Assembly: GCA_959599615.1 (NCBI GenBank)
Contig: CAUGKA010000021.1
Span: 1-17,738 of the forward strand
Direction: 5' to 3'
Source of the DNA: an uncultured Collinsella sp.
GTDB lineage: Bacteria > Actinomycetota > Coriobacteriia > Coriobacteriales > Coriobacteriaceae
Length of the DNA: 17,738 nucleotides
This document shows positions 1 through 6,440 of this stretch, piece by piece (position 1 is the stretch's first letter; each line of letters starts with the position of its first letter). A model generated the notes under the pieces. The model saw only the letters and a list, made by a program, of their open reading frames with translations, was not told the origin of the DNA and searched no databases. A program made the translations under genes and the position numbers.

Positions 1-63
1 GACTTGCAGCGACGGACCTCGGGACGCTCTTACACCACGTCTGCGCGCGCCACCCTAGGCCAC

Positions 64-131
64 TCATTGGGGACAGACTTAAATGACTAGTTGTTGGGGA
101 TCAGTCATTGGGGACGTTCTTAAATGACTAG
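64..131. repeat. Two tandem copies of a 27-bp REP-like palindromic repeat
   Basis: Two 27-bp copies (64-90 and 105-131) match except for a few central bases. Both begin TCATTGGGGAC and end TTAAATGACTAG. In the second copy AGTCATT (103-109) and AATGACT (122-128) form a perfect 7-bp inverted repeat around the GGGGAC core; the first copy pairs over 5 bp. The array lies just after the stop of the minus-strand acetyltransferase gene. Short imperfect palindromes in intergenic sites are typical of REP elements; no REP-type transposase gene is in the window. I see no supportable gene in bases 1-63. Confidence 0.7.
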
Positions 132-146
132 GTGTGGCTGCTTGGG

Positions 147-788
147 CTAGGCTGTTAGGTCGAGTTCGTAGAGAAAGCTTTCGCGCGGCATGTCGTGACG
201 ACGCTCTTCGCGGTTGGCGCGGTGCGTGGCCGTGCGCTTAAAGCCGTGCAACTCGTAGAACTTCCACGAGCAGTTGGAGTCGGTGTACAGGTGCGCCCTC
301 GTCGCTCCAAGCGAGGACAGGTGCGAGACTGCGGCATCGAGCAGAACCGTGCCAACGCCCAGGCCATGGACATCGGGATCGACGGCGAGCAGCGTGACTT
401 CGTTGTCGTGCGGCAACGGGCTGCTCTCGAGCAGGCGGTTGTTGGTTCGGATGGTTGCGCGCACAAACGAGAGATACTCGGCGCAGACATCGGGCTCCAG
501 CTCGCGCATCTGCGAAAGCAGCGCGCGTTCGGTATCCATCCAGTGTTCCTTAACGGTGGCGCCGGAACTCTGTCCCGCGCGCGCGAGCGCAATGCCACGC
601 GCCTGACCGTCGATTACGGCAACCTGCGAAAACGTCGATGACGAAAGGCAATGGGCGAGGTCGCACGCGGCCTCGAGGCGGTTGTACTCATCGTTATCCG
701 AATTGTTATGCCAAAGCTGCTGCAGAATCAGCGCGATGGCGTCGAAGTCTTCGGTATCAAACGGTCGGTAGAGAACCCGCGAGACCAT
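147..788 (-). CDS. GNAT-family N-acetyltransferase
   Basis: This 213-residue protein has the GNAT fold signature in its C-terminal half. Motif A is at about residues 131-158 (VTLLAVDPDVHGLGVGTVLL), where HGLGVG takes the place of the usual Q/RxxGxG/A acetyl-CoA pyrophosphate loop. Motif B is at about 175-183 (WKFYELHGF). The enzyme should transfer an acetyl group from acetyl-CoA to an amine in the cytoplasm; the substrate cannot be told. The N-terminal 120 residues are longer than in minimal GNATs and show no other domain that I recognise. The ATG at 786-788 is preceded by a GAAAGAGG-type ribosome site. The gene stands alone on the minus strand, divergent from purH, with a REP-like repeat after its stop codon. 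Confidence 0.85.
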   Translation of the reverse strand: MVSRVLYRPFDTEDFDAIALILQQLWHNNSDNDEYNRLEAACDLAHCLSSSTFSQVAVIDGQARGIALARAGQSSGATVKEHWMDTERALLSQMRELEPDVCAEYLSFVRATIRTNNRLLESSPLPHDNEVTLLAVDPDVHGLGVGTVLLDAAVSHLSSLGATRAHLYTDSNCSWKFYELHGFKRTATHRANREERRHDMPRESFLYELDLTA

Positions 789-824
789 GGTGCCTCTTTC
801 TTTTGCGGATGCATATCGAGCACA

Positions 825-833
825 ATTCTACCA
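825..833 (-). promoter_or_regulatory. Candidate extended -10 promoter for the acetyltransferase gene
   Basis: Read on the minus strand, TGGTAGAAT is an extended -10 element (TGnTAGAAT) about 37 nt before the ATG. No convincing -35 box is seen, which extended -10 promoters can tolerate. The support is a motif match only. Confidence 0.3.
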
Positions 834-950
834 CGCTATTGGCATCTAATTATGGTGCCCCTGTGTTCCATGAACTCACCGTGCCCGGTGCCGTGCCCAT
901 CCCCTCTGCTCGCAAACTTTTTCTGCACATGCGCCCGTTGCGGGGTGCAT

Positions 951-991
951 CGATGCGCTCGATGCGCTACATTGAATCAGTATTTTCAATG
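951..991. promoter_or_regulatory. Tandem repeat and palindrome upstream of purH
   Basis: CGATGCGCT occurs twice in direct tandem (951-959, 960-968). It is followed at once by a 7-8-7 palindrome, CATTGAA (970-976) and TTCAATG (985-991). This lies 75-115 nt before the purH start, where an operator or promoter element would be expected. It does not match a purine-repressor box or a purine riboswitch that I recognise, so its role is unknown. Confidence 0.3.
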
Positions 992-1065
992 CCGCTGCGC
1001 GAGCGCTGCAGATCGACGTATCACCGACTCACAGAGCACGGCGGCGTACCAGACAGGAGGACTGC

Positions 1066-2673
1066 ATGGGATCTGATGTGAAGATCGCGCGCGCGTTGAT
1101 CTCGGTTACCGATAAGACGGGCGTCGTCGATTTCGCACGGACGCTGGTCGATGACTTTGGCGTCGAGATCATCTCTACGGGCGGCACGGCTCGTGCCATC
1201 GAGGACGCGGGCGTTCCCGTAACCCCCATCGAGGAGTTCACGGGCTATCCCGAGATGATGGACGGCCGCGTTAAGACCCTGCACCCCAAGGTTCACGGCG
1301 CGCTGCTGGCCCGCCGCGATTCCGAGCAGCACATGCAGGAGGCCGCCCAGCACGGCATTAAGCTGATCGACCTGGTCGTCGTCAACCTGTACGAGTTCGA
1401 GAAGACCGTCGCCAACCCCGAGGTCACCTTTGCGGATGCCATCGAGCACATCGACATCGGTGGCCCCTCCATGTTGCGCTCTGCCGCCAAGAACGCCGCG
1501 AGCGTTACCGTCATCTCCGACCCGGCCGACTATGATGCCGTCCTGGCCGAGATGCGCGAGACCGGTGGCTGCACCACGCTTGCCACCCGTCGTCGCCTGC
1601 AGGTGAAGGTCTACCAGACCACCGCCGCCTACGACACGGCTATCTCCCGTTGGCTTGCCGCCCAGGCAAGCGACGTGGCGGACACCTCTGCCAAGCTCGA
1701 GATTTCGCTGGAGAAGGTCGACGACCTGCGCTATGGTGAGAATCCTCAGCAAAAGGCTACGGTCTACCGCTTTGCCGAGGGCTGCGAGAACACCGCGAGC
1801 TCTCAGTTCCCGCTTGTGGGCTCCGAGCAGATCCAGGGCAAGCCGCTCAGCTACAACAACTATCTGGACGCCGATGCCGCCTGGAACCTGGTCCGCGAGT
1901 TCGACGAGCCGGCCTGCGTGATCCTCAAGCATCAGAACCCCTGCGGTTCCGCCGTTGCCGAGGACATCACGGCCGCCTACGACCGCGCTTTCGCCTGCGA
2001 TCCCAAGAGCGCCTTCGGCGGCATCATCGCCTGCAACCGCGAGGTTCCCTTTGAGCTGGTTGAGCACTTTGCCGATCAGAACAAGCAGTTCGTCGAGGTC
2101 ATCATCGCCCCGAGCTATACCGCCGAGGCGCTCGAGCGCATGGCCAAGCGCCCCAACCTGCGCGTGCTGGCTACCGGCGGCGTGGACCACGGTGCCCAAG
2201 TGGAGCTGCGCTCCATCGACGGCGGCATGCTGGTGCAGGAAGTCGACCACGTGACCGAGGATCCCGCGACCTTTACGTTCCCCACCGACCGCAAGCCCAC
2301 CGATGCCGAAATGGCCGAGCTCGAGTTTGCCTGGAAGGTCTGCAAGGGCGTCAAGTCCAATGCTATCCTGGTCTCCAAGGGCAAGGCCGGCATTGGCATG
2401 GGCCCGGGTCAGCCTAACCGCGTTGACTCTGCACTGCTTGCCTGCGAGCGTGCCGAGGACTTCTGCGAGCGCGAGGGCGTGGAGAAGGGCGGCTTTGCTT
2501 GCGCAAGCGACGCGTTTTTCCCGTTCCGCGACAACGTCGACGTGCTTGCCGCGCACGGCGTGACCTGCATCATCCAGCCCGGCGGCTCCAAGCGTGACGA
2601 CGAGAGCATCCAGGCCTGCAACGAGCATGGTATTGCGATGGTCTTCACCGGAGCTAGGCATTTTAGGCACTAG
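1066..2673 (+). CDS. purH: Bifunctional AICAR formyltransferase / IMP cyclohydrolase
   Basis: PurH catalyses the last two steps of de novo purine synthesis: formylation of AICAR with 10-formyl-tetrahydrofolate to FAICAR, then ring closure to IMP. The 535-residue length is normal for the family. The N-terminal MGS-like cyclohydrolase domain (about 1-145) shows SVTDKTG (13-19), STGGT (37-41) and the [15 protein letters not shown] stretch. The transformylase domain follows with ILKHQNPCG (286-294), which holds the catalytic Lys-His pair (K288, H289). The protein ends with the family-typical FTGARHFRH. The ATG at 1066 has a strong AGGAGG site 5 nt upstream (1055-1060). No other purine gene is in the window. 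A long nested hairpin and then a terminator follow the stop. Confidence 0.97.
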   Translation: MGSDVKIARALISVTDKTGVVDFARTLVDDFGVEIISTGGTARAIEDAGVPVTPIEEFTGYPEMMDGRVKTLHPKVHGALLARRDSEQHMQEAAQHGIKLIDLVVVNLYEFEKTVANPEVTFADAIEHIDIGGPSMLRSAAKNAASVTVISDPADYDAVLAEMRETGGCTTLATRRRLQVKVYQTTAAYDTAISRWLAAQASDVADTSAKLEISLEKVDDLRYGENPQQKATVYRFAEGCENTASSQFPLVGSEQIQGKPLSYNNYLDADAAWNLVREFDEPACVILKHQNPCGSAVAEDITAAYDRAFACDPKSAFGGIIACNREVPFELVEHFADQNKQFVEVIIAPSYTAEALERMAKRPNLRVLATGGVDHGAQVELRSIDGGMLVQEVDHVTEDPATFTFPTDRKPTDAEMAELEFAWKVCKGVKSNAILVSKGKAGIGMGPGQPNRVDSALLACERAEDFCEREGVEKGGFACASDAFFPFRDNVDVLAAHGVTCIIQPGGSKRDDESIQACNEHGIAMVFTGARHFRH

Positions 2674-2677
2674 AGGC

Positions 2678-2772
2678 TTTCCCAAGCACCCGACCTTGCC
2701 CCTCAAACCGTCGCTTGCGTACATTTAGTACGCGGCGCTCCTCTTTCGGGGCAATCTCGGGCACTTGGAAAA
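2678..2772. other. Long nested hairpin just after purH (structured RNA or repeat element)
   Basis: Five nt after the purH stop a series of paired arms begins: TTT (2678-2680) with AAA (2770-2772), CCAAG (2682-2686) with CTTGG (2764-2768), CCCGA (2689-2693) with TCGGG (2757-2761), and TTGCCCC (2696-2702) with GGGGCAA (2748-2754). Short symmetric internal loops separate them. The apical hairpin is GCGTAC (2717-2722), loop ATTTA, GTACGC (2728-2733). No U-tract follows, so it is not a simple terminator. The apical left strand (2709-2722) matches 12 of 14 bases of the element after pcrA. Confidence 0.6.
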
Positions 2773-2775
2773 CCC

Positions 2776-2803
2776 TTAATGGGATGTTTCTCTATCCCAT
2801 TAA
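2776..2803. other. 10-bp perfect inverted repeat (hairpin)
   Basis: TTAATGGGAT (2776-2785) and ATCCCATTAA (2794-2803) pair perfectly around an 8-nt loop. It lies between the nested hairpin and the intrinsic terminator. There is no U-tract; it may help 3'-end stability or be part of the neighbouring element. Confidence 0.5.
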
Positions 2804-2844
2804 ACTGTTCGGTCGCCTGACCATATCGTCAAAATAATCTCTGC

Positions 2845-2880
2845 AAAAGACGGCTGCTCCGTTTGGAGGGCCGTCTTTTT
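2845..2880 (+). terminator. Intrinsic terminator
   Basis: AAAAGACGGC (2845-2854) pairs with GCCGTCTTTT (2870-2879), with a further CTCC/GGAG stem inside (2857-2860, 2865-2868) and a run of T to 2880. It is a strong rho-independent terminator for purH transcription, and the flanking A-tract could let it work on both strands. It lies 40 nt before the next gene. Confidence 0.88.
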
Positions 2881-2920
2881 GGTATAAGAGGACGGAATGA
2901 CTAACACGAAAGGTGCAACC

Positions 2921-3628
2921 ATGCCCCAGATTGATGATGCCGAGCTGTTTGGCAATGCCGAGGATCAGCGTGCGTACGAGGACTTTTGCGCCAATCAGGA
3001 GGCGGTCGAGAAGTTTACGCTCGACAAGCCCGCGCTTGTCTGCCGTTGGCGCATGTCCAACAAAAAGGTACCCATGCTCAACCGCCACATTCGCGCGCTG
3101 TCCGAGCGTCTGGTGCAGGGCGAGCCACTTACCCATAACATGCTCAGCTGGGCCAAGCAGCACGTTGAGTGGTCGCTAGCCGAGGGCGACTATACCGCGC
3201 ACGACGGCGTGCTCATGCTGGTGATCGACATCAACGGCAACGCCGCCATGACAGTGGGGGAGTACGAGCCGCTCGCCGATACGTCAGCCAAGGCGCTGCG
3301 TGCCCGCTCTGCCGAGGCCCGTTCCGAGGCCGACGAAACCGGCGTGGCGCCCGAGCTGCTTGCCGCCGTCAACGACGGCGAGCTGGCCTTTGTGGCGCCG
3401 GCGGACGAGTGCCTGTGCGGCACGGCGACACTCATCGAGCAGCTGGCCCAGACCAAGGGCATCCCGGTCACGCGCGTAGACATTCCCGCACAGCTCAAGG
3501 GCGCCTTGTTCCTGGTAAGCGACGAGCACGGCGTGGTGCCTGCCACCGACGCCGACGCCGCCGAGTCTGATGCCGCGACGGTCGCCTTCTTCGCCGACGG
3601 CTACGAAAAGCTTCGCGCCCGCCGCTAA
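2921..3628 (+). CDS. Hypothetical protein (235 aa)
   Basis: I do not recognise this 235-residue protein. It is acidic and soluble, with no signal peptide and no membrane segment. The N-terminal part (about 1-70) is helical and charged and includes CRWRMSNKKVPMLNRHIRALSERL. The middle carries a possible strand-rich core (DGVLMLVIDINGNAAMTVGEYEPL). An alanine- and glutamate-rich helix follows, then a second alpha/beta-like half with VAPADECLCGTATLIEQL. The start at 2921 has an AAAGG site at normal distance. An in-frame ATG at 2897 with a GAGG site would add 8 residues and cannot be excluded. It stands alone between the purH terminator and a REP-like repeat. Codon use matches its neighbours, so it is very likely a real gene. 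Confidence 0.8.
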   Translation: MPQIDDAELFGNAEDQRAYEDFCANQEAVEKFTLDKPALVCRWRMSNKKVPMLNRHIRALSERLVQGEPLTHNMLSWAKQHVEWSLAEGDYTAHDGVLMLVIDINGNAAMTVGEYEPLADTSAKALRARSAEARSEADETGVAPELLAAVNDGELAFVAPADECLCGTATLIEQLAQTKGIPVTRVDIPAQLKGALFLVSDEHGVVPATDADAAESDAATVAFFADGYEKLRARR

Positions 3629-3663
3629 ATGATTATTCTGGGACGGGGATTAAAGAATCATTT
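3627..3663. repeat. REP-like palindrome with GGGACGGGGATTAA core
   Basis: AAATGATT (3627-3634) and AATCATTT (3656-3663) form a perfect 8-bp inverted repeat around a core with GGGACG followed by TTAAA. The left arm overlaps the stop codon of the upstream gene. Core and arms (ATCATT/AATGAT) resemble the repeat at 64-131, which suggests one family. The rest of 3664-3807 is non-coding leader for the response regulator and holds only a weak CATAAT -10 candidate at 3769-3774. Confidence 0.55.
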
Positions 3664-3807
3664 TGGTTCCCGCCACCGCTGCGAGTGCGAGGCGGACAAA
3701 ACGCCCCCGCTCGCGAACAGTTCTGTCACCTTGGCGACGTGCGTGGCGCGCACCTGCAGTTTCGCAGCCATAATGGTGGCAAGACAACCAAGAGGGGAGC
3801 GGAATCC

Positions 3808-4479
3808 ATGGCGCTAATCTATATCGTTGAGGACGACGAACCCATTCGTCGTGAGCTTGTCGACATCCTTGCCCGCGCCGGGTTTGAAATCGAGGCCTGC
3901 GAATCGTTCGAGCATGTCTCGCGCGATATTCTCGCCGCCGCGCCCGACCTGGTGCTGCTCGACCTCACGCTTCCCGTCAAGGACGGCCAGCATATCTGCC
4001 ACGAGGTTCGCCGCGAATCCGAGGTCCCCATCATCGTCCTCACCTCGCGCACGACCGAGATCGACGAGGTCATGGCCATGACGCTCGGCGCGGACGACTT
4101 TGTTCCCAAGCCCTATAGCGCGCGCGTGCTCGTGGCGCGCATCAACGCACTGCTGCGTCGCACCGCGGCGTCAGGCGAGCGCAGCACGCTCGTCCACAAG
4201 GGGCTGGAGCTCGACCTCGCCCGCTCTATGGTCACCAACACGGCGACCGGCGACAGCACCGAGCTCACCAAAAATGAGCTGCGCATTCTCTCGCTGCTCC
4301 TGAGCCGCGCGGGCAAGATCGTCTCGCGCTCGGCCATCATGCAGGACCTGTGGGACTCCGACGCCTTCGTGGACGACAATACGCTCACCGTCAACATCAA
4401 CCGCCTGCGCACCACGCTCGAAAAAATCGGCATCAAGGGGTATTTGACGACGCATCGCGGCCAAGGCTATTCGGTCTAG
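3808..4479 (+). CDS. OmpR/PhoB-family DNA-binding response regulator
   Basis: This 223-residue two-component response regulator has an N-terminal receiver domain (about 1-115). Its acidic pocket is E8-D9-D10, the phospho-acceptor is D52 (VLLDLTLP), the switch threonine is T79 (VLTSR), and the conserved lysine is K101 (PKPY). The C-terminal winged-helix domain (about 125-223) shows the OmpR pattern, with TKNELRILSLLLSRAGKIVSR and the wing ending in THRGQGYSV. The start at 3808 is chosen because AGGGGAG lies just upstream and the protein then begins directly with the receiver domain; the frame is open further upstream but has no homology-like content. The kinase gene begins 9 nt after the stop, so the two are one operon. 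It probably controls a membrane-stress or antimicrobial-peptide response. Confidence 0.93.
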   Translation: MALIYIVEDDEPIRRELVDILARAGFEIEACESFEHVSRDILAAAPDLVLLDLTLPVKDGQHICHEVRRESEVPIIVLTSRTTEIDEVMAMTLGADDFVPKPYSARVLVARINALLRRTAASGERSTLVHKGLELDLARSMVTNTATGDSTELTKNELRILSLLLSRAGKIVSRSAIMQDLWDSDAFVDDNTLTVNINRLRTTLEKIGIKGYLTTHRGQGYSV

Positions 4480-4488
4480 GGGCCGGCT

Positions 4489-5532
4489 ATGTCGTTTGGC
4501 AAGTTCTTTAAAGATGCACTGCTTCCCGTCGCCGTGTGGACGTGCGGCGTGCTGCTGAGCTGCTTTGTGCTGACGGTCGCCGGCGCACCCGTTTCTATCG
4601 TGGTCGTGGCGGTTGGCGTGTCCTTTATCTTCGGTATGCTCGGCATCGTGATCGAGTACGCTCGCCGTCGCCGTTTTCTGCGTCAGTTGGAGCGCGCGGC
4701 AGAGGAGCTCGAGAGTCCCGCATGGGTGCAGGAGATGGTGCAATGCCCGACCTATGCCGAGGGCGAGCTCGAATACGAGGTCTTGCGCCGGGTGGGCAAA
4801 GCTGCCTGCGACGAGGCTGCCGAAGGCCGACGTCAGACCGATGACTATCGCGACTATATCGAGAGCTGGGTCCACGAGGCCAAGCTGCCCCTGGCGGCGG
4901 CCCACCTGATTTTGGAAAACCTGGACGGCAGCGAAGACGACCTGTCGCGTGTGGATGACCTGGGTCGCGAGCTGGCTCGCGTTGAGCGCTATATCGACCA
5001 GGCGCTGTACTATGCGCGCTCGGAAGTCGTGGAGCGCGACTACCTGATTCGCCGTTGGGATCTCAAGACCTTGGTGACGGGCGCGATTAAAGCCAACGCG
5101 CGCGAGCTTATCGCGGCGCACGTGGCTCCGGTGTGCGAGAACCTCGACTTCGAGGTCTTTACCGACGAGAAATGGCTGGAGTTCATCTTAGGCCAGCTTA
5201 TTCAGAACAGCATCAAATATGCGCGCGAGGACGGCGCAAAGATCGTGTTTTCGGGCGCGTTGCTGGACGAGGGCCTGGCGAGCGAACGCATCGAGCTTAC
5301 CGTCGCGGACAACGGCTGCGGCGTGAGCGCGGCCGACCTGCCGCGCGTGTTCGAGAAGGGTTTTACCGGCGACAACGGCCGCACCACCAAGCGCGCAACG
5401 GGCATCGGCCTCTACCTGGTGGCGCGCCTGTGCTCCAAGATGGGCATCGACGTCACCGCGGCATCCGAGCCCGGCGAAGGCTTCGTCGTAACGTTCGCGT
5501 TTTCAACGAATAAGTTTCAATATTTCGAGTAA
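4489..5532 (+). CDS. BceS-like intramembrane-sensing histidine kinase
   Basis: This 347-residue kinase has two N-terminal membrane helices (about 11-31 and 36-56) with almost no extracellular loop between them. That layout is typical of BceS-type kinases, which sense cell-envelope antibiotics through a partner ABC transporter. The phospho-accepting histidine is H129 in DYIESWVHEAKLPL. The N-box is LEFILGQLIQNSIKYA, the G1 box DNGCGV, the F-box region RVFEKGFTGDNGR, and the G2 box TGIGLYLV. The N-box is the usual ATP-lid asparagine site. The start at 4489 has AGGGG overlapping the stop of the regulator gene. No BceAB-type transporter is adjacent on either side within the window, so the sensing partner, if any, must be elsewhere. 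A terminator follows. Confidence 0.9.
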   Translation: MSFGKFFKDALLPVAVWTCGVLLSCFVLTVAGAPVSIVVVAVGVSFIFGMLGIVIEYARRRRFLRQLERAAEELESPAWVQEMVQCPTYAEGELEYEVLRRVGKAACDEAAEGRRQTDDYRDYIESWVHEAKLPLAAAHLILENLDGSEDDLSRVDDLGRELARVERYIDQALYYARSEVVERDYLIRRWDLKTLVTGAIKANARELIAAHVAPVCENLDFEVFTDEKWLEFILGQLIQNSIKYAREDGAKIVFSGALLDEGLASERIELTVADNGCGVSAADLPRVFEKGFTGDNGRTTKRATGIGLYLVARLCSKMGIDVTAASEPGEGFVVTFAFSTNKFQYFE

Positions 5533-5551
5533 CGCACGCGGCAGACGCCCA

Positions 5552-5586
5552 CCCAAACAAAAACGTGCAGCCCAAACAAAACGTGC
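5552..5586. repeat. Two near-identical 16-17 bp direct repeats
   Basis: CCCAAACAAAAACGTGC (5552-5568) is followed by CCCAAACAAAACGTGC (5571-5586), differing by one A. A third partial CCCAAAC lies at 5590-5596 in the terminator loop. They sit between the kinase stop and its terminator; the second copy forms part of the terminator stem. Slippage or local duplication is a likely origin. Confidence 0.6.
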
Positions 5587-5616
5587 CACCCCAAACGGGG
5601 CGGCACGCCATCTTTT
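5582..5616 (+). terminator. Intrinsic terminator of the two-component operon
   Basis: CGTGCC-A-CCCC (5582-5592) pairs with GGGG-C-GGCACG (5597-5607) around an AAAC loop with one mismatch, followed by a short T-rich tract (TCTTTT, 5611-5616). It lies 50 nt after the kinase stop. Confidence 0.75.
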
Positions 5617-5647
5617 ATCAGCCAACTCGCTGAAGTAAGGCTGCGAA

Positions 5648-5740
5648 GGCCGCGGGGCCGGGAGGGGTTTCCTAAGGGCATATCCCGCAGCCGCAACGCG
5701 GCGAGGACGTGCCCGTGGAAACCCCGCAGGCCCCGCGGCC
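5648..5740. other. 93-nt nested perfect-arm hairpin after the usp gene
   Basis: Nested perfect arms: GGCCGCGGGGCC (5648-5659) with GGCCCCGCGGCC (5729-5740), GGGGTTTCC (5664-5672) with GGAAACCCC (5717-5725), GGGCA (5676-5680) with TGCCC (5710-5714), and an apical GCCGC-AAC-GCGGC (5690-5702). It begins 13 nt after the stop of the minus-strand usp gene, in the convergent gap. No T-tract follows on either strand. A small side hairpin CAGCC/GGCTG (5619-5643) lies next to it. It could be a structured RNA, a stabilising 3' end or a repeat element. Confidence 0.7.
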
Positions 5741-5753
5741 GGTGGGAGCAACG

Positions 5754-6191
5754 CTACTTCACAACCAAAATGTCGCAGTCCGTATTGCGCAGCAGGAACG
5801 TCGAAATTGAACCCAGCAGCGCATACTTGATCGAGGACAGGCCGCGGGCGCCGCAGAGCACCAGGTCGGGCTTAACCACGTCGAGCATCTCGTCCTTGAG
5901 CGTCTCGCGAATGCGGCCGGCGCGAATCATGACCTCGACCTCGGGAATGTCGGGATTGGCCTTGGCCTCTTCGAGCTGCTTGGCGATGGAGTTCTTAAAT
6001 GCCTCCTCTAGGCCGTTGACCAGGTCGACCGGATAGGAGCCGGCGCTCTCGAGTGCCGTGGAATCGATAACGTGGCCGATAATCAGCTTGGCGCCGTTGT
6101 TCGCGGCGACCTTGATGGCGCGTGCGAGCACAAAATCCTGCTGCTCAGTACCGTCGAGTGAAACAAATACCTTGGTGTAGCCCTCGTTCAT
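5754..6191 (-). CDS. Universal stress protein (UspA family), ATP-binding type
   Basis: This 145-residue single-domain UspA protein has the normal length for the family. It begins with the strand pattern KVFVSLDGTEQQDFVLARAI and ends with the nucleotide-binding motif GARGLSSIKYALLGSIS, which fits G-2x-G-9x-G(S/T) exactly. That places it in the ATP-binding subgroup, as in MJ0577-like proteins. The last strand is CDILVVK. Such proteins are cytoplasmic and accumulate under stress or growth arrest; the exact role here is unknown. The ATG at 6189-6191 has an AGGAGG site 5-6 nt upstream, which implies strong translation. It stands alone, convergent with the kinase gene and divergent from uppP. A long nested hairpin follows its stop. 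Confidence 0.95.
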   Translation of the reverse strand: MNEGYTKVFVSLDGTEQQDFVLARAIKVAANNGAKLIIGHVIDSTALESAGSYPVDLVNGLEEAFKNSIAKQLEEAKANPDIPEVEVMIRAGRIRETLKDEMLDVVKPDLVLCGARGLSSIKYALLGSISTFLLRNTDCDILVVK

Positions 6192-6440
6192 GGTTTCCTC
6201 CTTGGTCTATCGCACGGGCGCGGGGCTCGTGCGTCGGGCGGGCGCGGGTGCGTTGACCGCCGGACACTTTATCTTGTTGCAGTTATACCCAAGGATTTCG
6301 GTTTAACTGCTCGCAATTCTGTGAACGGGCGAGTTTTTTGGTAAGGGTAGGCGCGGTCGCACCGCCAACGGTTGATAATGGGACATCGCCCGCATCGTCC
6401 GCAGAACATCTACCGGCGGGTGTCTAACGAGGGGGTCCCT

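Noticed and set aside
1..60. Possible end of a gene entering from the left
   Set aside because: All three plus frames are briefly open, but none shows a recognisable family ending; too short to support a call.
1021..2724. An open frame of 567 codons on the minus strand
   Set aside because: It is antisense to purH, which has all family motifs. No motif or ribosome site supports the antisense frame.
3685..3807. Upstream extension of the response regulator
   Set aside because: The added 41 residues precede the receiver domain with no homology-like content. The ATG at 3808 has a clear ribosome site and the normal family N-terminus.
5503..5751. An 82-codon minus-strand frame between the kinase and usp genes
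   Set aside because: It runs through the terminator and the long hairpin, is Arg/Pro/Ala-rich, and has no ribosome site.
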